A stretch of 64,000 nt of DNA from Symbiodinium kawagutii (lineage: Eukaryota > Sar > Dinophyceae > Suessiales > Symbiodiniaceae), in NCBI GenBank assembly GCA_009767595.1, contig VSDK01025546.1, positions 30,807 through 94,806 on the forward strand. The letters are read 5' to 3'. This document shows, in pieces, positions 43,316 through 52,949 of this stretch. The position numbers were made by a program, and so were the translations under genes. The notes under the pieces are model-generated. The model saw only the letters and a program-made list of their open reading frames with translations. It had not been told where the DNA came from and did no database searches. The number at the start of each line of letters is the position of its first letter. Positions within the stretch are counted from its first letter, which is position 1.

Positions 43316-43589
43316 AGTATTTGTTTAACCCATTTGTTGGTTATTATTGTCTATTATGAATCATTAGAACCCATATGGAGTTGATCCACCAGGGGATCAT
43401 TCATAACCATCATTTTCATAGTATAATAAACCATCCATGGTTGGGTACCCCTGTTTTGAGAACCCGCCATTTCTGGGTTAAATAAAACCATTCAACCATT
43501 ATTAACCATTCAACTATAGTATTAACCATTGGAACCCATATGTTGATCCATCATTTTCATTCCCTCAAATTTCTGGATGACTTGCCCCC

Positions 43590-43695
43590 AAGCCGCGCAG
43601 GTCCCTGACGCGGCGTCCGCAGAAACGGATCGGCACCGCCGGACGACGTGACGGGGCCCAGGGCTGGACGAACGGCGCTGGCGCGTCATCCATGG
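43590..43695. CDS. GC-rich exon-like island, strand unresolved
   Basis: This 105-bp island is over 65% GC in AT-rich DNA. Plus-strand AAGCCGCGCAG could start an exon (VPDAASAETDRHRRTT), while the minus strand is open as DDAPAPFVQPWAPSRRPAVP then IRFCGRRVRDLRGLG. No neighbouring phase decides between them. Confidence 0.3.
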
Positions 43696-43861
43696 TTATA
43701 ATGAATGCTCATGGCTGATGACTGATGGCTACTGATGGCGAACTTGGAACCAATATGAACCAATGGATATACCAGGGAAATGGTTGGTTGACTAATATTT
43801 GTCATGAGTCATGGTTACTGATGCTTCTCCGTCATAATTGACCACTTGGGATAACTATCAC

Positions 43862-43934
43862 TGATTGGTGGTTTCAAACATTTTTTATTTTCCCTAGTAA
43901 TTGTCAACAAATGGTTGATTGACTGATATTTCAA
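43862..43934. mobile_element. Truncated family B element
   Basis: GATTGGTGGTTTCAAACATT and TTTTCCCTAGTAATTGTCAA match the left two thirds of family B. The right end is replaced after GATATTTCAAG, exactly where the coding-like block begins. Confidence 0.7.
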
Positions 43935-43937
43935 GTC

Positions 43938-44453
43938 GTGCGAGATTTCGGGCCTCGCAAGGACTGGATCCGCATCTTGTTCGGGTCGCTCGATGTCGTC
44001 GTCCGCTGGGTCCACGACAACAACTACACCTGTGAAGTCCGCATCGCCCTTTGCGAGGGCAAAGCGAGCGACGACGACATCGCATCGATCTTGAGAGAGC
44101 GGCCATCTTGGCGCTCCGTGATCGTCGAAAGGGGCAACGTGCAAGCCGAGAGCAGGAGCAAGGCGTTGGCTTCCGGCGACGGCGTGCAGAAATGCAAAGG
44201 CGTCCTCCACGTAAGGCCCGACGTGATCTACAGCCATATCCCCGACGGCTTCATCGGGAACGACTCTAGGGTCACCTGCCTCTTCAGGGACAAAATCGGC
44301 GTCAACGATATCGTCTTTTGGGTGCCCTGGGCCTTGTTAGGAACTTACATCGGGGGACTCAGCAAGCTTGTGAGCGAAAACCAGGGCACCAGCTGCCACC
44401 GCATCAGCAAGTACATCGACGTCGGCGCATTCGATCACTGCTTATGGCTGACG
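43938..44453 (+). CDS. Uncharacterised long open frame, about 170 codons
   Basis: Strong G/C third positions run from RDFGPRKDWIRILFGSLDV through VVRWVHDNNYTCEVRIAL, IASILRERPSWRSVIVERGN, GVLHVRPDVIYSHIPDGF, RVTCLFRDKIGVNDIVFWVP to ISKYIDVGAFDHC. After about 44450 the frame enters repeat DNA and stops at 44496, so an exon end near 44453 (GTGATT) is likely. The VRPD and later GVND motifs recall the acidic pairs of some eukaryotic glycosyltransferase-like proteins; this is a faint resemblance only. It may be nested in gene B or precede it. Confidence 0.6.
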
Positions 44454-44462
44454 GTGATTGTT

Positions 44463-44760
44463 GCATGGTTAAATACCGGGCATATGGATGGTTATTGATG
44501 CTTATTGATGGGCTATCCATGGCTGGTGGTTAATCACTGGTGAACAAATGGATATGCCAGGGAGATTGATTGTTATTGCTGGTGGACTTCGAACCAATGG
44601 ACATACCAGAGATATTGATGCTTATTAATGGGTTATCTATGGCTGGTGGTTAATCAATGGTGAACAAATGGATGTACTGGGGAGATTGATGATTCCTGAT
44701 GGGTTTATCTCTGGCTGGTGGTTAGTCAATGGTGAACAAATGGATATACCCGGCAGATTG
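44463..44760 (+). repeat. Tandem units of about 90-120 bp
   Basis: GGCTGGTGGTTAATCANTGG then TGAACAAATGGATATNCC and GGAGATTGATGNTTATTGAT recur three to four times (44520, 44640, 44715). The minus-strand open frame 44637-44906 is read from them. Confidence 0.8.
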
Positions 44761-44902
44761 ATGCCACAATCAACTAGCCATTGTGAAAGGATGACACCAC
44801 CACTGTCGCAAATATCGCAATCCAGAATTTCGGGAATTGACCGACAACTCATTTTGATAAATGAATCAAAAAAAGGGTTGGTAAAAACCAGTGCATTTCC
44901 AG

Positions 44903-44927
44903 CCATCTATGGGCTGCGACCGTTGCG
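44903..44927 (+). CDS. Gene B (MCM9-like), IYG micro-exon
   Basis: After GTGCATTTCCAG, 25 bases encode IYGLRPLR, matching the P-x-IYG motif that opens the MCM ATPase domain. A GTTCAC donor follows. The split codon joins the next exon as CGG. MCM proteins normally have about 20-25 more residues between IYG and Walker A, so either that linker is missing or this join is not the real one. Confidence 0.5.
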
Positions 44928-44958
44928 GTTCACCGTTCACAACGCCGGGGCCTACCAG
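44928..44958 (+). other. Candidate 31-nt intron in gene B
   Basis: GTTCACCGTT at the start and GGGGCCTACCAG at the end. Removing the 31 bases restores one reading frame from IYGLRPLR to PHLLLLGDPG. Left in, the two motifs are in different frames. Confidence 0.4.
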
Positions 44959-45013
44959 GCCACACCTTCTGTTGCTGGGTGATCCTGGCACTGGGAAGTC
45001 GCAGTTGCTGCAG
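44959..45013 (+). CDS. MCM9: Gene B, MCM9-like helicase: Walker A exon
   Basis: The exon encodes PHLLLLGDPGTGKSQLLQ. MCM8 and MCM9 carry GDPGxGKSQ where MCM2-7 carry GDPGTAKSQ, and GDPGTGKSQ is the MCM9 form. The lysine and serine of this P-loop bind ATP phosphates. Acceptor GGCCTACCAG then G, donor GTTCGG, phase 0 out. MCM9 works with MCM8 as a DNA helicase in homologous recombination and mismatch repair in other eukaryotes; the role here is inferred from family membership. Confidence 0.9.
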
Positions 45014-45074
45014 GTTCGGAGCCGTTCGGAGTGTCCATGGTTTTCTTTTCAGAGGGCATACACGCCGGTGATTT

Positions 45075-45175
45075 GAGGTATCAATGGAAAATCACCATAT
45101 TTTGTAGAGAAACCCTGGGAAACCATCAACAATCAAAAGATTTTCCATTGCTATGTTGGATCACCAGAGGGTACA
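45075..45175. mobile_element. Family A element in gene B intron
   Basis: GGTATCAATGGAAAATCACC at the left and GATTTTCCATTGCTATGTTG then GATCACCAGAGGGTAC at the right. The extreme left terminus is eroded. Another GTTACTTGGTAAATCAAT end lies near 45312. Confidence 0.7.
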
Positions 45176-45239
45176 AGGTGGGGCCCCCTAGTTGTAAGCT
45201 GGTGAATAAGCCATTGAACTCTAATTCTATCTATCATAA

Positions 45240-47450
45240 CTAGCAGTTGCCCTAGTTATAAACCAATTTAGCGAACTAGAGGGCCCCACCTTGTAGCATT
45301 GTAAACCAAAGAGTTACTTGGTAAATCAATGATTCGACCAGCCTTTGTTCCGATTCAATATGAATTACCAGTAAGTTTTGTTGAATGTTGGTTTATTCAG
45401 GTGAATACAAGTGTAGCAGAGTTGATTCTTACTGATTTGCATTGCAATTTGTTGTTTTTTTTTTTAAATCATATATTTAGTTTTTTATACATGTATACTG
45501 TATACATGTCTTTACACCGTATATTCATATGGTTTGTTATCGGGTATAAAAATGATGTAAAATTTATAGGTTTGGTTGTTTGCAATTACTTGTCCATTGT
45601 TATTGTCAGTAACAGTTTGTCGATTGATACTTATTTTGATGATATTGTTCATGGATGTGTTACTTATGGTTGCCCAGGTCTCGGTTGGATATGGTTGTTC
45701 AGAAACAGTTGTTAAGTCATGACAGTAATGAGTCATTGATCATGTTTCATATGGTTGACAATATATTTTTGTTAATCGGATCATGTTGTTCCTGATAGTG
45801 GCCCAATATCATGGCCCATGAGTTGTTGGAATTGCTAAGAATGGTTGGTCTTTTTTGGACAACTTTCGATAACGTTAAATCGTTCATTGTGGTTCCTAAA
45901 TATTGAAACATAGCTAACAAAACAAGGTGACCAATGACTAAAAGGTAATTAACAAATACGACGTAATAATGCATTCATGCAAACCAAAGAAGGTAAACAA
46001 TGAAAATCCAACATAAAGGAAGTTGCCGATCAAAATTGATAATAAGTAAGTATTGATTACTCCACATGGTTCACAAGTGACAAGTCTGATTAAGTCCTGA
46101 TTTTGCTTGTGAGATAGATGTTACCAGATTATTTTTATTAAACATATGGCCAGATAATGTATTATCAGTTTGTATCAAGGGATGTTATCACTACCAGGTT
46201 AGCGGCATCAGCACTATTTGGACTATGGTCTAGTCAATACTTTCATGTTCATCGAATCTGATACGATGGGCACTCAGTGCGTTGATCTGGGCTGCGGCAC
46301 TATCGTTAGTCTTGCTGGGAGCCAATGCGAGATCATGACTGATCGTGGTCTACACATTGTTGAACACTGATTGGCATATGATCAGTGAATCGACCACAAC
46401 TGGGTTATCAACGAATTTGAATGTGTTAGTTCATGGCCAATATACGGATGAGTGATAAATGTTTGACCATTGGTTAATAGCTACAAGACCAATTTATCTC
46501 AATTTCGCAAAATGGCAAAATCAAAAGCGTTAGGCCTCAAATCAAATCAAAAAGATGCGAGCAGATACTTTGCGATGGGAGCTGGGACCATGGTTCAAAG
46601 CCGTTTGGGGAAAATGAAACAGCCTAGTTCGAGCTCGTCAGCAAGAATGAGAAATGGACTTAGTCACCCATTAACTTGTAATGAAGCATCCAGTTGTTTG
46701 GGTCGAAAATTACTTTCGGGGTTGGTTAACAATGGGTGACAGTGGGTTGACCTGAATTGATCATAGCCGTCCGTGCAACCGTCACTGCTGGATTCATGAT
46801 GGCTGATATCGTTGCTGATAGTTTTCGGCCTTGCCCTCACCAGAGTCCCTTCTCATCAGTTCTCGCCGTGAAAGAATTTCAAGGGGCCGATCATTTAACC
46901 CAGGTCATGAAAAAACCAAATCACACCCGGAATTCTATGCATAGACGGTGGAATGACATAGCTAGGGGCAAGCCATTCGAATACCATTGGAGGGTATCTG
47001 AACATCCGTGGTTGGCAGTCCAGGCGTCAAAGTGTCCATTGGACTTCCGAGCAGCTGAGAGGCCATAACAGTGGCCGGCCGTAGCATCCATGCTATGGAA
47101 TTGTTAACCAAGTAACAACCAGCCTGAAAACAATGCAGGGTCATATGCAGATAACTACCCAATCTTGAAATCGTATCCTCATAATGCATGATAAACTGAG
47201 TACTAAGGAATTACCAACCACGATTGCGAACATGAAGTACGCTAAAGCCATCAATAGCAAATCATTGATTGACAATTATTTAATTATTCATCATGATTAC
47301 CAATCAACTGAAATAAGCCATCACTAACTGCCCCCAAAAAAAATCTTAAGCATTGCTAACCAACATTAGCCATTCTTATTCACTACCACATATTAACCAA
47401 CTCACTCATTTCCACCGTTGCGGATCCCGCAGTTTCAGCTCAGCCACCAG
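45240..47450 (+). other. Gene B intron, non-coding part
   Basis: Poly-T at 45450-45475 and AT-rich DNA run to about 46450. Plus-strand open frames at 46470-46739 and 46757-47068 (the latter containing PNHTRNSMHRRWNDIARGKP and EYHWRVSEHPWLAVQASKC) have mixed composition and weak codon bias and are left as possible relics. An inverted duplication GTGGGGCCCCCTAG / CTAGAGGGCCCCAC brackets 45178-45291. Confidence 0.4.
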
Positions 47451-47512
47451 GCTGCTCAAGAGTTGGTTTCCCGAAGCGTACGCACCAGCGGTCTGGGATG
47501 TACCAGTGCAGG
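47451..47512 (+). CDS. MCM9: Gene B, MCM9-like: exon after Walker A
   Basis: Encodes AAQELVSRSVRTSGLGCTSA and the first two bases of Gly. The PRSVxTTGxGxTSAGL block of MCM proteins is unmistakable, and the distance from GKSQ to RSV (10 residues) equals that in animal MCM9. Acceptor CAGCCACCAG then G, donor GTGCGG, phase 0 in and 2 out. Acceptors 12 and 18 bases earlier exist in the same phase but would add residues not found in the family. Confidence 0.88.
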
Positions 47513-47879
47513 GTGCGGGTCACCAAGATGCGGCAATCTGATTGATGTTTTCGAGTGGCTGATCATGGTTGAAAATTCATCCACCCTTTTTGATAAACCC
47601 TAAGTAGTTGTGTTGTATGGTTGAATGAAACACCAGCTATTCTACGCTTATATAGTTGCACGAGAGTAGTTGTAGAAGCGGAAAATCCACCATTTGTAGC
47701 TGTTTTTTTTCCGGAACATATCGTGCTTTTCAGCTTCAAGGTTTGTTCACCGGTAGTTGTGGTAAACGAGCTGCGGTCATTTGGTTTAGTGCGGTGGGAG
47801 ATTGTAATTAAGCATACCAATAGTTTACTAGTGAGCATCGTTCAAAACAATTGGTAAAGTAGTTTAATCTTCCGACGGA

Positions 47880-48495
47880 CATTATATGTTGAAAAATTGC
47901 ATGGCGCCTAGCGCGCGCAAGCTTTTTACAAGCTCCGCGCAAGCATTTCGATCGCGCAAGCTCGCGCAAGTACTGGATATATGAAGCCAATAAATAGATA
48001 AATCAATAAATATAGATACTTAAATAAATATTTCGATCGCGCAAGCTCGCGCAAGCACTGGATATATGAAGCCCGAAATGCCTCCTCCAAGACGTGCCAT
48101 CGAAGAAAGGCTTTCTGCCAAAGCGCAGCAGCTCAGCAGGCAAGCAGCGAAGAGAAAACGCCAAGCTCGAGCTTTGAAAAAGCAGCCTGCTCAAGATGAG
48201 GGAAATGGTTCTGACTCTTCCTCTTCAACGTCTGGATCTACTTCGTCCTCGTCATCTAGCTCTTCCTGATTCATTTGTGAGCGAGCGATTGCCGCGCAAA
48301 AAGGCGTTGCCAGCTTCTGCTCCCAACAGCATGTTGCCCACGATATACTCGCGCAAGCAAAAAACCAAGGAAAAACGCAAAAAATCCATGAACACCTTTC
48401 CGCGCAAGCTCGCGCAAGCTCTTCCCCAAAAAACGTCCCCGCGCAAGCTCCCATTGCAGTCGCGCAAGCTTCGCGTAAGGTTTTCGCGCAAGCAA
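47880..48495 (+). repeat. GCGCAAGC-peppered block
   Basis: The 8-mer GCGCAAGC or close variants occur about a dozen times (for example 47919, 47940, 47952, 48040, 48050, 48351, 48404, 48414, 48441, 48462, 48486). A 43-bp unit containing ATTTCGATCGCGCAAGCTCG and TGGATATATGAAGCC is present twice (about 47946 and 48031). The words fall in all reading frames and outside any frame. Confidence 0.85.
48066..48269 (+). CDS. Small basic protein with polyserine tail in the repeat block
   Basis: An ATG opens MKPEMPPPRRAIEERLSAKA, then QQLSRQAAKRKRQARALKKQ, an acidic spacer and a serine run before the stop (67 codons). Lys/Arg-rich helix plus Ser tail resembles nuclear low-complexity proteins only in composition. 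It lies inside a gene B intron on the same strand. Downstream another frame gives FPRKLAQALPQKTSPRKL from the GCGCAAGC words. May be a translated repeat. Confidence 0.35.
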   Translation: MKPEMPPPRRAIEERLSAKAQQLSRQAAKRKRQARALKKQPAQDEGNGSDSSSSTSGSTSSSSSSSS

Positions 48496-48976
48496 TGATA
48501 ATGTCCATTAGATTTAAAAAGAGTTTTGAACACCGCACTAGTGATTTACAGGCATAATAATACTTTTTTGCTGGTATTGGGTGGTTGTGTGGACTATTTG
48601 GTTAGCGGTTGTTGATGGTCATTGCTGTGATGCTTAAAATACATGGTTTATAAAATTGAAGTGCCATGAGCCAAGAATAGTTATATCTATATTTAATGTT
48701 TAAAGTTTCAAAAACATTATTCATGGTTGATTCATGTAGTTATTTTACCCATTGGCTAGACATCAGGATAAGTTGAGCATCGGCTAAGACAGCGCCTTTG
48801 GCTCACATAAGAAGGTGTAGGAACAGGTCGGCCATTTTCCACTTGGTTACAATGTTTGTTGGTGCCAAGCTGCAATTCAGATGTCTAGTGCAATTCTCAA
48901 AAAATGCTACTATCTTGAACCATCAAGCAGTTGTTTGACCTTTGTAGTTGGTTAACAATGATAAACAATGTATATC

Positions 48977-49003
48977 AGCCTCACATGTATATATATATAT
49001 ATA
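48977..49003. repeat. (AT)n microsatellite
   Basis: TATATATATATATATATA immediately upstream of the coding-like block at 49022. Confidence 0.9.
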
Positions 49004-49021
49004 TAGATATACCCCACAGTC

Positions 49022-49424
49022 AACAAGTTGGTTGTGGAACTGGCGGCTGAGACCGCTGTTCTCGAGATGTTTGGGGAAGAAATTGTACCTGATGAGGATG
49101 GTTTTGTTTCATTGAGGGAACACATCATCGAAGCCCTTGACAAGGGCTGGCCGGGTCACTGCGGAGAACTCTCAGTTTCGAGCAGGGATGGCCAACATGC
49201 AGAACCCACACCTACCTCCGTCGTGCCTGAGCACCTGGAAGAGCAGCTGCAGTCAATGGGTGAGTGCCTCAGTTCATGGTCAAGCCTTCGTCGGAGGAGG
49301 TTCCGCGCTTTTATGGTGGAATTGCCAGGGTGATCCAACCCATCCGCGAACATGAATACACTGATTCGCCCAAAGCAGGCCCTGTTGCTTCGGCCGTCTT
49401 TGCATCCCTCGGATGTTAAATTAT
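49022..49424 (+). CDS. Nested coding block with one frameshift, unknown protein
   Basis: The first frame gives LVVELAAETAVLEMFGEEIV, PDEDGFVSLREHIIEALDKG, PTSVVPEHLEEQLQSMGECL and SSLRRRRFRAFMVELPG, then stops at 49333. A second frame continues immediately with RVIQPIREHEYTDSPKAG and PVASAVFASLGC. The continuity suggests one protein of about 140 residues broken by an indel, in a gene B intron. No family recognised. Confidence 0.5.
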
Positions 49425-49440
49425 TCTTTTCCGAGTAGTT

Positions 49441-49695
49441 TTGGCGCAAATGGCGCGGTCTCTTTCTCGACCGCGAGGGCGCTCTAGGCAGCGCTCTCGA
49501 TCTCATAATCGGGACGCCACTCGCGGGTTGGGCAAAGGCAATGGTGGTGGCGGCAGAACTACGACCACTTGGAGGGTTAAATGCCGTTATGATGACACTG
49601 TCAATTGCCTTGGCACCCCCGGGCATCTATTGGTCATAGAAATTCCAAGAAACAAACGCACCGGTAGAAAAGGCAGCAAAATTGCCGGGTCATAG
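49441..49695 (+). CDS. Arg/Ser-rich open frame, 84 codons
   Basis: MAQMARSLSRPRGRSRQRSR then SHNRDATRGLGKGNGGGG followed by VNCLGTPGHLLVIEIPRNKR and a stop. The N-terminal RS-rich stretch resembles the low-complexity tails of RNA-binding proteins. It directly follows the block at 49022 on the same strand and may be its continuation in a third frame. Confidence 0.4.
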   Translation: MAQMARSLSRPRGRSRQRSRSHNRDATRGLGKGNGGGGRTTTTWRVKCRYDDTVNCLGTPGHLLVIEIPRNKRTGRKGSKIAGS

Positions 49696-50060
49696 GTTTT
49701 TCTACTACTGTTTTATGATCAAGCTCCATTTACCATTCAACCAAAGTCTAGCTTGCTATCATCAATCCACCAAGATTCAGGGTGCTGCTGAATAATTTCC
49801 AGGTCTGTTTGCGTTGGGATGGGCCAATACCAACCAACCAGACAAAGATGCAGTTCACATTCAAATCCCAAACACGTAGGTTTTTTTTGGGTGTCAACAG
49901 GCAGTTTTATGAATGTTCCCAAAATGACTGATACTTGATCATCATCAGTGGTAGTTAGTCTCTAAGTAGCCCTTGTTGAAACATCATTATCAACCACGGT
50001 GGTTAATCATCCAGGCACAACCATTCTATCACCATTACCACATATAACCATGTCTCAGCA

Positions 50061-50178
50061 ACATGGCTGTGGGTCAAAACCTTGTACCCTGGTTCCCCAT
50101 TATTAACCATTATTTTCCCACGATGGTTGTTGGTTATTAGCCCTCATTATGGTTGGATAATTTTGGCTCATAGCCACA
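50061..50178. mobile_element. Inverted family D element
   Basis: ACATGGCTGTGGGTCAAAAC at the left and TTTTGGCTCATAGCCACAT at the right, with TACCCTGGTTCCCCATTATT inside. It lies in a gene B intron. Confidence 0.75.
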
Positions 50179-50467
50179 TTAACGACCATCATCCATTGTT
50201 GCAACTTCTGCTTATCAATCATGCTTAACCCTCATATATCGCTGGTTACATCTAGTTAGCATCATCAACCAACATTTACCAACGACCATTCGAAAATTTT
50301 CCTCCATCACTGCTTACTAGTGACCATCAGGAACCAATATAAACTATCATTAAGTTAAAGAATAACCCTCATAAACCGTCATTAATCAATATGAACCAAT
50401 ATCAACCAGCATTAACCAATATCAACCAACCATTCATCCATCATATACCCATCCCTAGCTGCCTGAG

Positions 50468-50513
50468 GCTCACGTGTGCTGCTGTCCGGGACGGTGCGGA
50501 TTGGCAGTTAGAG
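50468..50513 (+). CDS. MCM9: Gene B, MCM9-like: 46-base exon
   Basis: Completes Gly and encodes LTCAAVRDGADWQLE, the GLTVTAVKDxGEWxLE strand of MCM9. Acceptor CTGCCTGAG then G; the donor is GC (GCGTGG), which leaves phase 0 and lets the next exon supply AGALVL. Choosing GT two bases later would break the frame. The exon is 15 codons long between introns of 2.96 kb and 1.01 kb. Confidence 0.85.
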
Positions 50514-50610
50514 GCGTGGTGAAAACCATGGCATCTCACGTCACCAGTTGGCAGCAAGGATGTTAACCATAGGGGGTGGGAGTTGATGTCAATAGTCCGT
50601 TAACTATCGA

Positions 50611-50684
50611 CATTAGTTTGGCTACTACTAGTAAGGATAGTGATCAACATTAGTTTGGCTACTACTAGTAAGGATAGTGATCAA
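50611..50684 (+). repeat. Perfect 37-bp tandem duplication
   Basis: CATTAGTTTGGCTACTACTA followed by GTAAGGATAGTGATCAA occurs twice in direct succession without a mismatch, and a third partial CATTAGTTGG follows. A recent event inside a gene B intron. Confidence 0.95.
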
Positions 50685-51299
50685 CATTAGTTGGTGATAA
50701 CAATATAGGTCACTACTAATTCCGGTGTCATAACAGTTCGGGATAAAAATGTTTGGTCAACAAGGGTTGGCTAGCTACTACTATAGCAGTTGGTGAACTA
50801 GTGGATGGAAAGAACGGTCGTGTGGCTGAACTACTCTCGAGAACCTTTGAGCAGGGGGAGGTGGTGGAATAAATAGGAATGGTGAACTACTAGTGGTTGA
50901 CAATGATCTCTGTTTTGTTTTCTCGTTCTCAGCCCTTTATTGACTGCCATGTGCCATTAACACATATTGATCATTGGTATGGAATATGGTTCCAGAAATA
51001 TCCCAAGCATTAGGCATGAGTCAGAAACATCAAGTCCTAATTACTCATCATCATTTGTTTTACCCATTCTGGAACAATGTTGATCATGTTCCTTCGTTTC
51101 CAAGGCTTATCATTTGTCCATCGGTCATCAACGGTGATCAATCATTTTGAATCACCATCAACCAGTATCGATCGTTATTAATCCTCATCATTTCTAATCT
51201 GTGATTCCAACACATGAAGGAAGTCATTGCCAATCCTTATAGCATTCATATACGTTCAGCCTTTGATGCCAAGCCAAACAATTATAGTAATTAATCCTC

Positions 51300-51386
51300 A
51301 TTGAGCCATCAAACAAACGAACTAACAAACGAACGAACGAACGAACGAACGAACGACCAACCGAACGAACAAACAAACAAAGAAGC
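51300..51386. repeat. (GAAC)n microsatellite
   Basis: AACGAACGAACGAACGAAC with flanking AACAAACAAAC units, about 80 bp. Confidence 0.95.
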
Positions 51387-51526
51387 AAATGATATAGCCA
51401 TATTAATCCTGGTCATTACATGTCATCAATATTAAGCCTTGTTGAGCCAAGGTTCATCCTGGTAATGATGTGATACGTTTGACCCTTCAACCCATGGAAC
51501 CACTGGTTGCACCCCTCCTGGCGCAG

Positions 51527-51571
51527 GCAGGGGCCTTGGTCTTGGCGGACGGGGGAGTATGTTGCATCGAC
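51527..51571 (+). CDS. MCM9: Gene B, MCM9-like: Walker B exon
   Basis: Fifteen codons: AGALVLADGGVCCID. Together with the next exon this makes the Walker B block LADGGVCCIDEF; MCM9 proteins have LADxGLCCIDEF, whereas MCM8 has a glycine in place of the second cysteine. The terminal Asp would coordinate Mg-ATP. Acceptor CTGGCGCAG then G, donor GTGGGG, phase 0 both ends. Confidence 0.9.
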
Positions 51572-51641
51572 GTGGGGGCGCCAGGTGGTGGGCGGCAGCA
51601 TGGCGGTTTCCAGGTTGGCTGGGAACGGTTGGTAGTGATGG

Positions 51642-52086
51642 TTGAAACAAATACCCAACGATCTCGGCAGGTCCTGGCCAACTGTTTCAAGCATGTCACC
51701 GAATCAGCTGCTGAGGATCTTCGAGCTCGAGCAGCTCCGAGGGATCGGGGAGCAGCTCATCTCTCGAGGGCGACCACAGGCTCAAGAAGGTAGCAAAAAA
51801 GCTGCCCAGCTACCGGTGAAGGAGGCGGCCACAGTGCTCTCCCAAGCAGTGTCGGGAGAAACATTGGAGAACTTTGGTGTCTTCAGGAAGTACTACCGAC
51901 AAGTCCTCCTACTGAAGGTGACCTTCAGACCGATACTGCGAGAAATGCAGACTACGTCAACAGCAATAGACACATATATAGACGCGATGTTGGGAGGCAA
52001 CATTTTGGGGGCGTTGGACCTTCTGGCCCAGAGACTAAAAGCATTAGAATTTATAGCATTTTATAGCGGCGGGCTCTCCTGCGGAG
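51642..52086 (+). CDS. Gag-like fragment of a dinoflagellate-type retroelement (tentative)
   Basis: The frame includes LPVKEAATVLSQAVSGE, GVFRKYYRQVLLLKVTFR, REMQTTSTAIDTYIDAMLG and GGNILGALDLLAQRLKALE. A conserved REM...ID.....G....A.DLLAQRLKALE pattern is, from memory, common in predicted retroelement proteins of dinoflagellate genomes; this cannot be checked here. No reverse transcriptase or integrase motif is in the window. It lies in the gene B intron between the Walker B exon and its partner. Confidence 0.4.
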
Positions 52087-52632
52087 TTGGCGGGACAGGT
52101 AGGCCTCGTCCCAAAGGAGCTGTCCGGCCTGACTTCTCAGAGCGAAGCCCGGTTCGCCAAGCGCGAGCTCAGGAAGCGAAGCTTCAGAAGGCTCTCATTC
52201 GGGGCCTGGCAAGGCGCACATATTTGGCTTGGGATGGAGGAGTTTGGAAGGAGGGCAGAGCTCACCATGGCAGGCAACACCAATGGGGAGCCTCAGCAAC
52301 TCCAAGCTACTCCAAGGGTCCTTCACATGGACCCCAACGGTCTGCCGTTCTCGGCTGGAGCTGCTGTCATCGTGCCCACCATTCAACTTCGGAGCCTGGT
52401 CACCTCCTCCGTGATTAGGTTTATGCCTTCTGGTGCAACCACTGTCGAGCTCATGTCCGAGACTGAAGGAAACGAAGTTTCCATTCCGGTTGCCAACTCT
52501 GCGGTGGTGTCCCCAACTTCGGTTCTCGCCAACACAGTGACCTGGGCACCGGGGGCATGTGTTCCACAAGGCGCAGTCAGTGAATACAGGGCAGACTTTG
52601 AGGATGACGCACCGATGGAGACAACCGCCTGA
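52087..52632 (+). CDS. Uncharacterised open frame following the gag-like fragment
   Basis: 181 codons with G/C-biased codons: VGLVPKELSGLTSQSEARFA, GAWQGAHIWLGMEEFGRRAE, VLHMDPNGLPFSAGAAVIVP, VIRFMPSGATTVELMSETEG, and an acidic end DFEDDAPMETTA. It overlaps the previous frame region by context and probably belongs to the same inserted unit, shifted by an indel. A later methionine at 52267 (MAGNTNGEPQQL) is an alternative start. Family unknown. Confidence 0.5.
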   Translation: MAGQVGLVPKELSGLTSQSEARFAKRELRKRSFRRLSFGAWQGAHIWLGMEEFGRRAELTMAGNTNGEPQQLQATPRVLHMDPNGLPFSAGAAVIVPTIQLRSLVTSSVIRFMPSGATTVELMSETEGNEVSIPVANSAVVSPTSVLANTVTWAPGACVPQGAVSEYRADFEDDAPMETTA

Positions 52633-52898
52633 GAGATCTTAGTCTTAGCTTAGAAGACCTGCCCAGCATCAACGTCATGAGCCCGGATAGGGGATGTGCT
52701 GTCTATATAATGGATGTAAATGGGATGATGTTGGACTAGCAAGTAACAGTGATGATATAAGTAACCATGTGCAACTGTGCAACCAGGGCAAATTCGTAGT
52801 GTCATGGATAGTGGTTTATTGTCAAGCCAAAAATGGATCCATATAATGATGAGATGTGTGGCTGATCATGGTTTAGTACCGGCCGTCAATCACACTGG

Positions 52899-52899
<1 letters not shown>

Positions 52900-52937
<38 letters not shown>

Positions 52938-52941
52938 CGAT
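52900..52941. repeat. (GAT)n microsatellite
   Basis: Fourteen or so GAT units. The polyaspartate or polyhistidine open frames across it are artefacts. Confidence 0.95.
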
Positions 52942-52949
52942 GACTGTTT

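Noticed and set aside
51470-51793. 107-codon frame containing ALVLADGGVCCID as one continuous protein
   Set aside because: Only the 15 codons 51527-51571 match MCM9. The rest shows no family similarity and lies in intron.
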